NCBI GenBank assembly: GCA_051745395.1
Contig: JBNJEA010000095.1
Span: 1-11,952, forward strand
DNA from: JBNJEA01 sp051745395
Lineage (GTDB): Bacteria > Desulfobacterota > Desulfobacteria > Desulfobacterales > Desulfosalsimonadaceae
Direction of reading: 5' to 3'
DNA length: 11,952 nt
This document shows, piece by piece, positions 7,193-11,952 of this stretch. The notes beneath the pieces were generated by a model. It made no database searches, was not told where the DNA came from, and was given only the letters and a program-made list of their open reading frames with translations. Numbering within the stretch: the first letter of the stretch is position 1; each line of letters begins with the position of its first letter. Both the position numbers and the translations under genes were made by a program.

Positions 7193-7648
7193 TTAACTGA
7201 TCTTGATCTGCTTGGGTTTGGCTGCCTCGGATTTGGGTGCGGTCACCTGCAGGATGCCATCTTTTAAAGTGGCCGATACCCCTTCCCGGTCGATATCGCC
7301 GGGCAATGCCACCGCTCTGGCAAACTGGCCGGTTTCCCGTTCTCTCCGGTGATATTTTGCGGATTTGTCCGGGTCCAATTGGCGCTGGCCGGTAATCGAT
7401 ATGTTTCTGCCGGTGGTCTGGATATCCAGATTTTCAGCGGAAACGCCCGGAAGTTCAGCGCGGATGATATAGGCGTCCTTGCTTTCGGTGAGGTTGATCA
7501 GCGGGAAAACCCCCGATGTCTGCTGAACCGGTTGCCCCTCCCCGAGTTGGCCAAACACCTGGTCCAAGTGCCGCCGCATGCGGTTGAGTTCTTCAAAATG
7601 CCCCCGCCATCCAAATCCGGGAAAATCAAAAAGTCCTCTGTTGATCAT
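7193..7648 (-). CDS. Hsp20/alpha-crystallin small heat-shock protein (second of three)
   Basis: This is a small heat-shock chaperone of 151 aa. The N-terminal arm MINRGLFDFPGF then EELNRMRRHLDQVF (19-32) is the amphipathic 'FExLNRMRRxxDxxF' helix common in bacterial class A Hsp20. The alpha-crystallin domain runs about 47-138, with PLINLTESKDAYIIRAELPG at its start and LKDGILQVTAPK (128-139) near its end. The tail KPKQIKIS carries I-x-I (148-150). The start ATG at 7648 has a perfect AGGAGG at 7657-7662, 8 nt away; the frame is open 16 codons further upstream, but that part lacks a ribosome site and conserved sequence. It lies 62 bp after the first Hsp20 gene. Its sequence differs strongly from the flanking two, so the trio is not a recent tandem duplication. 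Confidence 0.94.
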   Translation of the reverse strand: MINRGLFDFPGFGWRGHFEELNRMRRHLDQVFGQLGEGQPVQQTSGVFPLINLTESKDAYIIRAELPGVSAENLDIQTTGRNISITGQRQLDPDKSAKYHRRERETGQFARAVALPGDIDREGVSATLKDGILQVTAPKSEAAKPKQIKIS

Positions 7649-7710
7649 CTTTGCGTCCTCCTTTTTTTCATTTTGGGTCACGCCTTGAAGCACCACATCC
7701 CGTCAGCTTT

Positions 7711-8148
7711 TCACTCGCTTTGTATGGGGATGCGCTTGGTATCATCGGAGATTTTATGCATGGCAATTTTTAAAACCCCCCGGTGGTAGGTGGCTTCCAC
7801 GCTGGTTTCATCGACTTCAGCCGGCAGTTCAATGATGCGGTCAAAAAGGCCGAAGGCGCGTTCGGCCAGGTAGAAATCCTGGTTTCTGTCTTTTGCGGAC
7901 AGGCGTTTTTCGCCGTTTATCGCCAAGTATCTGCCTTCATGAATGGTGACATGGATATCGTCCTTGTTAATATCCGGCAGTTCAACAAATACGGTAATCG
8001 TGGTCGGGTCCTGGCTGACGTCGACCCGGGGCAGCCATTCGCCTCGGGTAAAAGGATCGATGACGGGAAAAAAGGCAAACCGGCTTATCCCATTTTGTCG
8101 GGTATTTTCAGATTGGTGCCGATTCCGTCCGTATTTTGTATCGATCAT
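7711..8148 (-). CDS. Hsp20/alpha-crystallin small heat-shock protein (first of three, divergent)
   Basis: This is a small heat-shock protein of 145 aa from the ATG at 8148. The N-terminal arm is polar and short of the usual amphipathic helix. The alpha-crystallin domain spans about 38-130, with WLPRVDVSQDPTTITVFVELPD at its start, the dimer loop around KDRNQDFYLAERAFG (86-100), and YHRGVLKIAM (121-130) in place of the usual A-x-x-x-N-G-V-L. The tail KRIPIQSE contains I-P-I (140-142). The start is supported by a G-rich ribosome site (AAGGGGGTG) about 9 nt upstream. The frame stays open back to 8253 with another ATG (residue 25 of that longer frame), so a longer N-terminus cannot be excluded. 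It is the first gene of the Hsp20 operon and the one nearest the divergent promoter region. Confidence 0.87.
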   Translation of the reverse strand: MIDTKYGRNRHQSENTRQNGISRFAFFPVIDPFTRGEWLPRVDVSQDPTTITVFVELPDINKDDIHVTIHEGRYLAINGEKRLSAKDRNQDFYLAERAFGLFDRIIELPAEVDETSVEATYHRGVLKIAMHKISDDTKRIPIQSE

Positions 8149-8250
8149 GAAAACCCACCCCCTTTTCCGCAACCGTTGCATTACCCCCGGATACTGCCCG
8201 GTACAAGGCGGCCACTCGGAATTCGATCCCGTGTTACATGACAAAATCCG

Positions 8251-8286
8251 CAATGGGGATTATAATTTAATATGTTTTTATTTCAG
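8251..8286 (-). promoter_or_regulatory. Possible Hsp20 operon promoter with a heat-shock-like CCCCATTG box
   Basis: Read on the - strand, CTGAAA (8286-8281) and a perfect TATAAT (8264-8259) are 16 bp apart, giving a sigma-70-like promoter. Directly after it comes CCCCATTG (8258-8251), which resembles the CCCCAT -10 box of E. coli sigma-32 promoters. However, no CTTGAA box lies at the 13-17 bp distance sigma-32 needs. The sigma-70 reading is therefore stronger; heat-shock control is suggested by gene content only. No CIRCE repeat was found. Confidence 0.4.
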
Positions 8287-8304
8287 TGGGTTGAATTTTA
8301 ATAT

Positions 8305-8332
8305 AAAATAATCACAAACCAATGCCTGTCAA
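8305..8332 (-). promoter_or_regulatory. Second possible promoter facing the Hsp20 operon
   Basis: On the - strand a perfect TTGACA (8332-8327) is followed after 16 bp by TATTTT (8310-8305; 4 of 6 matches) in an AT-rich run. It would add about 45 nt of leader relative to the nearer element. One or both could be used; sequence alone cannot decide. Confidence 0.4.
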
Positions 8333-8411
8333 GAGATCATGCCATTTCTTTTGTATGCGCCATGGCCGGGAAAATCCGTTTTGGGGCTCACTGAAAATGC
8401 TTTACAAAACT

Positions 8412-8425
8412 TAACGTATACGTTA
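8412..8425. promoter_or_regulatory. Perfect 14-bp palindrome, candidate operator for the acyl-CoA operon
   Basis: TAACGTATACGTTA is identical to its own reverse complement. It lies 157 bp upstream of the acyl-CoA dehydrogenase start. A TAAAAT box at 8432-8437 has a TTAACG element 15 bp upstream (8411-8416), inside the palindrome, so a protein bound here would cover the -35 region. The short dyad with an ACGT..ACGT core is typical of dimeric TetR- or MerR-type repressors of acyl-CoA catabolism. The regulator itself is not in the window, so the assignment is inference. Confidence 0.5.
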
Positions 8426-8569
8426 CTTTTTTAAAATCGGTTCGCAGACCGGATCGGTGTCAATGATGAAAAATGATGTTTATTCAACCTGAATGTAGGT
8501 TTGAATCGTTTGATGAGCTTGCCATGCCAGCGATCAGACATGTCGGCACTATGGTAACCTGTTTGGACA

Positions 8570-8575
8570 AGGAGG
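8570..8575 (+). promoter_or_regulatory. Shine-Dalgarno supporting a TTG start for the acyl-CoA dehydrogenase
   Basis: AGGAGG at 8570-8575 sits 6 nt before the TTG at 8582. No in-frame ATG begins an acyl-CoA dehydrogenase-like N-terminus, and the TTG opens directly into DFDLNTEQE, which matches the usual family beginning. The TTG is therefore taken as the real start. Confidence 0.8.
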
Positions 8576-8581
8576 AGCACA

Positions 8582-9730
8582 TTGGATTTTGATTTAAATA
8601 CGGAACAGGAGATGATCCGTAAAGAAATCCGGAAATTTGCGGAAAAGGCAATTGCCCCGGCGGCCCAGGAACTCGACGAAAACGAGGAGTTTTCTGCGGA
8701 ATTAACCCGTAAAATGGGCGATATCGGCCTTTTCGGCATGATGGTGTCCGAGGCATACGGCGGCCAGGGGCTCGATTATCTGTCCTATATTATTGCTGTC
8801 GAAGAAATTGCCCGGGTCGACGGCTCCCATGCCGCTACCGTGGCGGCAGGCAATTCGCTTGGCATTGCCCCCATTTATTACTTCGGCACCGAAGAGCAGA
8901 AGCGCAGATATCTGCCGAAGCTGTGCAGCGGCCAGGCCCTGTGGGGTTTCGGCCTGACCGAACCCACCGCGGGTTCCGATGCGGGCGGCACCCAGACCAC
9001 TGCAGTCAAGCACGGCGATGAATGGGTGATCAACGGATCGAAGATCTTTATCACCAACGCCGCCTGTGAGCTATCCCTCGGGGTGACCGTCCAGGCGGTG
9101 ACCGGATACAAGGAAAACGGGACCCCGGAGTATTCCTGTTTTCTGGTCGAGCACGGCACCAAAGGGTTCAAGGCCGTTCCGATGCACCGGAAAATGATGT
9201 GGCGGGCATCGAATACCGCCGAACTTTATTTCGATGACGTGCGGATCCCCGCGGAAAACATACTCGGGGATCCGGGCAACGGGTTTCACCAGATGCTGTC
9301 CACATTGGACGGCGGCCGGCTTTCCATTGGCGCCATGGGTTTGGGCGGGGCCCAGGGGGCCTATGAAACGGCCCTTCGGTATGCCCGGCAGCGGGTCCAG
9401 TTCGGCAAACCCATATCCCGTTTCCAGGCCGTGGGTTTCAAGCTCGCCGATGCGGCCATGGAAATCGAATGCGGCCGCAATTTGCTCTACAAGGCCTGCT
9501 GGCTGCGGGATCAAAACCGGCCGTTTCAGAAAGAAGCGGCCATGGCCAAATTGTACTGTTCGGAATTGATGGGCCGGGTGGCCAACAATGCCGTACAGAT
9601 CCACGGCGGATACGGTCTGATGAAGGATTACAACGTGGAGCGCTTTTACCGGGACCAGAAACTGCTCGACATCGGGGAAGGCACCTCGGAAGTGCAGCGC
9701 CTGGTGATTTCCCGAAATATCGGGTGTTGA
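8582..9730 (+). CDS. Acyl-CoA dehydrogenase (short/branched-chain, butyryl-CoA dehydrogenase-like)
   Basis: This FAD enzyme oxidises an acyl-CoA to the 2-enoyl-CoA and passes electrons to electron-transfer flavoprotein. It is a full-length 382-aa cytoplasmic protein. Visible: the N-terminal helical domain, GLTEPTAGSD (124-133) and IFITNA (155-160) for FAD/substrate binding, RVQFGKPI (271-278), QIHGGYG (339-345), VERFYRDQKLLDIGEGTSE (352-370) and QRLVISRNI at the end. E366 in GEGTSE is at the catalytic-base position of short-chain and butyryl-CoA dehydrogenases. Isovaleryl-CoA dehydrogenase instead has AGTSE there and a Glu in an earlier helix, where this protein has Gly (GGR, 244-246). Despite its neighbours, a classical isovaleryl-CoA dehydrogenase is therefore unlikely. 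It starts with TTG behind a perfect AGGAGG. It is first in an operon with a hydratase and a carboxyltransferase; the exact substrate is unknown. Confidence 0.92.
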   Translation: MDFDLNTEQEMIRKEIRKFAEKAIAPAAQELDENEEFSAELTRKMGDIGLFGMMVSEAYGGQGLDYLSYIIAVEEIARVDGSHAATVAAGNSLGIAPIYYFGTEEQKRRYLPKLCSGQALWGFGLTEPTAGSDAGGTQTTAVKHGDEWVINGSKIFITNAACELSLGVTVQAVTGYKENGTPEYSCFLVEHGTKGFKAVPMHRKMMWRASNTAELYFDDVRIPAENILGDPGNGFHQMLSTLDGGRLSIGAMGLGGAQGAYETALRYARQRVQFGKPISRFQAVGFKLADAAMEIECGRNLLYKACWLRDQNRPFQKEAAMAKLYCSELMGRVANNAVQIHGGYGLMKDYNVERFYRDQKLLDIGEGTSEVQRLVISRNIGC

Positions 9731-9804
9731 CCGGATGCAGGGCAGAATACGATGCCATTTTCTTTACACGTTTTGCAGACGATTTAAAACCGCAGGAGAA
9801 CGCC

Positions 9805-10590
9805 ATGAGCGATGAAAATGTTTTGGAAGTCGCCATCGAAGAGCAGGTGGCCGTCCTGACCCTCAATCGTCCGGATGCCATGAACGCCATTAACTTTGAC
9901 ATGCTCTACGCCCTGAAAGCTCAGATCGACTCCGTTCGGTTTAATCCGGAAGTCCGGGTGGTCATCATCACCGGCGCCGGACAGCGGGCCTTTTGCGCAG
10001 GCGCGGATTTAAAGGAGCGGGCCACGTTAACCGACTTGCAGGTTAAGCAGTTTATCCATACCATCCGGAACCTGTTTTCCGATATTGCCGGTCTGAACAA
10101 GCCGGTGATCGCCGCGGTCAACGGCGTGGCCCTCGGCGGGGGCACCGAATTGGCCCTGGCCGCCGATATACGCATCGCCTCGCTGGATGCTTCCATGGGC
10201 CTGACCGAAACGCGCCTGGCGATTATCCCCGGTGCCGGCGGCACTCAGCGCCTGCCCAGACTCGTGGGCCGGGGAAAGGCCAAGGAGCTGATTTTTACAG
10301 GCCGGCGCGTTGATGCCCGGGAGGCGTTGGACATTGACATGGTCAACCGGATCTGTGAACCGGAACTGCTCATGGACGAGGCCAGAAAAATGGCGGCCAT
10401 GATCTGTGAAACCGGCCCCATTGCCATCGGGCAGGCCAAATACGCCATTGACGCGGGCCTGGAAACCGATATCACCACCGGCTTATCCATTGAATCCAAT
10501 GCCTACTGGATCACCATTCCCACGCAGGATCGGCTGGAAGGACTGGCCGCCTTTCGGGAAAAACGCAAGCCGGAATACAAGGGCCAGTAA
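9805..10590 (+). CDS. Enoyl-CoA hydratase/crotonase, AUH-like (3-methylglutaconyl-CoA hydratase-like)
   Basis: This crotonase-fold enzyme adds water to a 2-enoyl-CoA. It is 261 aa. The oxyanion-hole segments AFCAGADLKER (62-72) and VALGGGTELALAADIR (108-123) are intact. The two catalytic glutamates, E115 (GGGTEL) and E135 (MGLTET), are both present, so a true hydratase is expected. The segment MGLTETRLAIIPGAGGTQRLP and the C-terminal TIPTQDRLEGLAAFREKR (237-254) closely resemble, from memory, human AUH and bacterial LiuC, which hydrate 3-methylglutaconyl-CoA in leucine breakdown. The ATG at 9805 has AGGAG at 9794-9798, 6 nt ahead. The frame is open upstream through the end of the dehydrogenase gene but is out of phase with it and not crotonase-like. 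It lies 74 bp after the dehydrogenase. The operon supports branched or dicarboxylic acyl-CoA use; crotonyl-CoA hydratase is the main alternative. Confidence 0.9.
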   Translation: MSDENVLEVAIEEQVAVLTLNRPDAMNAINFDMLYALKAQIDSVRFNPEVRVVIITGAGQRAFCAGADLKERATLTDLQVKQFIHTIRNLFSDIAGLNKPVIAAVNGVALGGGTELALAADIRIASLDASMGLTETRLAIIPGAGGTQRLPRLVGRGKAKELIFTGRRVDAREALDIDMVNRICEPELLMDEARKMAAMICETGPIAIGQAKYAIDAGLETDITTGLSIESNAYWITIPTQDRLEGLAAFREKRKPEYKGQ

Positions 10591-10672
10591 TTGTCATAAA
10601 TGGAAAGATTGACGTGCCAGCCATCTTCCGGATCCAAACGCTGAGAACATCATTAACGAGGCAAGACAACCG

Positions 10673-11952
10673 ATGACCGAACAAAATCAAACCAACCGGA
10701 CGCATTGGCAAAACGAGGAAAAAAAGCTCGACGACCGATTCAACGAAGCGCTCTGGCCCGGCGGCCAGAAAGCGGTGGACCGTCTGGCCAAGCATGGCAA
10801 GAAACCGGTTCGGGATCTGATTGACCAGTTGATCGATCCCGGCACAGAGTTCTTTGAACTCTCGCGGATCGCCGGCTTCGGCATGAATTATCCGGGTGTA
10901 GAAGACGTGCCCTGTGCGGGCGTGGTCACCGGGCTGGGCAAGATCTACGGCAACTGGACCATGATCTTTGCCAACGACAGCCGGGTCAAGGCGGGCACCT
11001 ATTTTCCGATCACCCTGAAAAAGCACATGCGGGCCCAGGCCATTGCCGAGGAAAACGGGCTGAACTGTGTCTATATCGCCGATTCGGGCGGGGCTTTTCT
11101 GCCCATGCAGGCCGATGTTTTCCCGGATGATCAGCATTTCGGCTCGATGTTTTACAACATGGCCCGCATGTCGGCCAAGGGGCTCAAGCAGGTCACCATG
11201 AGCACTGGGGGCAACACGGCCGGCGGGGCCTATATCGTTTTCATGGCCTGCGAGTCCGTGATGATCGACAAAATGTCGTACTCATTTCTGGGCGGCCCGC
11301 CGCTGGTCAAAATGGCCACCGGCGAGGTCATATCCGCCGAGGAATTGGGCGGGGCCCGCGTGCATACCCATATTTCCGGCGGGGCGGATCATTTCTGCAA
11401 AAACCAGGATGAAGCCATAGAGCGGGTACGGCAGACCCTTTCCCTGGAACCGCTGCAGACCATTCATCTCCACCGTTTTGAAGAACGCGAGCCCCTTTAT
11501 CCCCTGGACCGGCTCTATGATATTTTGCCGGCAGCCGGCAGCCAGGCGCTCGACATGCGGGCCGTGCTGGAAACCATTGCCGACGACGGTTATTTTGGGG
11601 AATACAAGCAGCATTACGCCCCGGGGCGGGGGGATAACATTTTAACCGGCAAAATCCGGCTGAAAGGTTTTCCCGTGGGCGTGATCGCAGCGAACAAGAT
11701 CGGGGTGATCTTCGAGGAAGCCGCGCGCAAAGCGGCTGAATGGATTGTGCGTTGTTGCCATGAAAAAACCCCCATTGTTTTCATTCAGGCATCGCCGGGT
11801 TATATGGTGGGCTCCGAGGCCGAACACAACGGGATCGGCAAATACGGGGCCGACATGGTCCGGGCCGTGTCCTGTGCCCAGGTGCCGCGGATTCAACTGG
11901 TGCTCGGCCAGGACAACGGAGCGGCCAATTACGGCATGTGCGGCCGGGCCTA
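10673..11952 (+). CDS. Carboxyltransferase subunit of a biotin-dependent acyl-CoA carboxylase/decarboxylase, MCC-beta-like (3' end outside window)
   Basis: Such subunits move CO2 between biotin and an acyl-CoA. The first 426 residues are visible with no stop; relatives are about 535 aa, so roughly 110 are missing. Order: N-terminal helix, LIDPGTEFFEL (53-63), ANDSRVKAGTYFP (100-112), SGGAFLPMQADVFPDDQHFG (138-157), the first oxyanion loop GGNTAGGAY (179-187), FLGGPPLVKMATGE (205-218), then the second crotonase-like half with YMVGSEAEHNGIGK (377-390) and GQDNGAANYGMCGRA (412-426). The arrangement matches methylcrotonyl-CoA carboxylase beta (LiuB). Several loop positions differ from the usual GSCTAGGAY, LPRQ and GGSFGAGNYG, so another substrate, or decarboxylation of a glutaconyl-type CoA, is possible. 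It starts 82 bp after the hydratase; ACGAGG (10656-10661) is a loose ribosome site. A biotin carboxylase gene would be expected outside the window. Confidence 0.88.
   Translation, partial: MTEQNQTNRTHWQNEEKKLDDRFNEALWPGGQKAVDRLAKHGKKPVRDLIDQLIDPGTEFFELSRIAGFGMNYPGVEDVPCAGVVTGLGKIYGNWTMIFANDSRVKAGTYFPITLKKHMRAQAIAEENGLNCVYIADSGGAFLPMQADVFPDDQHFGSMFYNMARMSAKGLKQVTMSTGGNTAGGAYIVFMACESVMIDKMSYSFLGGPPLVKMATGEVISAEELGGARVHTHISGGADHFCKNQDEAIERVRQTLSLEPLQTIHLHRFEEREPLYPLDRLYDILPAAGSQALDMRAVLETIADDGYFGEYKQHYAPGRGDNILTGKIRLKGFPVGVIAANKIGVIFEEAARKAAEWIVRCCHEKTPIVFIQASPGYMVGSEAEHNGIGKYGADMVRAVSCAQVPRIQLVLGQDNGAANYGMCGRA

Larger units (their letters stand above)
8149..8581. other. Divergent intergenic region between Hsp20 operon and acyl-CoA dehydrogenase operon
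   Basis: This 433-bp stretch separates the two outward-facing operons and is clearly more AT-rich than the genes around it, especially at 8240-8320 and 8400-8440. I found no convincing protein gene; an ATG at 8464 opens only a nine-codon frame. It holds two promoter-like sequences facing the Hsp20 genes, a perfect palindrome at 8412-8425, a TAAAAT box facing the dehydrogenase, and a roughly 140-nt leader before the dehydrogenase start. Confidence 0.7.

Noticed and set aside
8149..8581. Search for a CIRCE element, small RNA, tRNA or attachment site in the divergent spacer
   Set aside because: There is no TTAGCACTC-type inverted repeat, no tRNA-like cloverleaf and no terminator-bounded transcript candidate that I could support by eye.
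9711..9724. Hairpin CCCGA-AATA-TCGGG at the end of the dehydrogenase gene
   Set aside because: The stem is only 5 bp, lies in coding sequence, and has no following T-run. The operon evidently continues.
9469..9804. Long open frame upstream of the enoyl-CoA hydratase start, overlapping the dehydrogenase gene
   Set aside because: The part before 9805 lies in a different frame inside the dehydrogenase gene, has no crotonase-like sequence, and a good Shine-Dalgarno sits just before the ATG at 9805. It is read-through of an open frame, not a fusion.
10511..11137. Long - strand open frame opposite the hydratase/carboxyltransferase genes
   Set aside because: It is antisense to two well-supported genes and shows no family motif.
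1..11952. Possible mobile, defence or CRISPR-type system
   Set aside because: All substantial open frames are accounted for by conserved housekeeping or metabolic families. No transposase, integrase, toxin-antitoxin pair, nuclease or repeat array was seen.

Overview
The window is about 55-60% GC by eye and reads as a chromosomal segment of an anaerobic, probably sulfate-reducing member of the Desulfobacterota (former Deltaproteobacteria). This placement rests on overall gene style: LeuC/LeuD of the short 'LeuC2' type, a clpS-clpA-aat run, a cluster of small heat-shock genes, and an acyl-CoA dehydrogenase / crotonase / carboxyltransferase set. No marker gene fixes the taxon, so it is an inference.

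Layout. Positions 1-323 hold the 3' end of secA with its zinc-binding tail, followed by a terminator-like hairpin. Positions 608-3864 (+) carry clpS, clpA and aat in tight succession. They give the adaptor, the unfoldase and the Leu/Phe transferase of the bacterial N-degron pathway in one transcription unit. A HIT-family nucleotide hydrolase gene follows at 3980-4312 with its own likely promoter. Positions 4514-6614 (+) form a biosynthetic operon, leuC-leuD-hisE, ended by a strong hairpin at 6690-6725 that works on both strands. From the other side, three different Hsp20 small heat-shock genes (6748-8148, - strand) run toward this terminator, each with its own Shine-Dalgarno sequence. A 433-bp AT-rich divergent intergenic region (8149-8581) holds promoter-like elements for the Hsp20 operon. 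It also holds a perfect 14-bp palindrome upstream of the last (+) operon. That operon (8582 to beyond the right edge) encodes an acyl-CoA dehydrogenase, an enoyl-CoA hydratase resembling AUH/3-methylglutaconyl-CoA hydratase, and a carboxyltransferase subunit related to the methylcrotonyl-CoA carboxylase beta chain, cut off by the window end.

How it works together. The left part is protein export and protein quality control. The middle part is amino-acid biosynthesis (branched-chain and histidine). The Hsp20 cluster is stress protection. The right part is a catabolic acyl-CoA module whose gene set suggests oxidation of a short or branched acyl-CoA (leucine/isovalerate-like, or a glutaconyl-type intermediate). 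The dehydrogenase carries its catalytic base at the butyryl-CoA dehydrogenase position, not the isovaleryl-CoA dehydrogenase position, and the carboxyltransferase has altered active-site loops. The substrate is therefore open.

I saw no phage, insertion sequence, CRISPR, tRNA or rRNA, and no clearly new defence or mobile system. The best leads are the palindromic operator candidate, the atypical acyl-CoA module, and a HisE whose sequence looks like the actinobacterial branch of that family.
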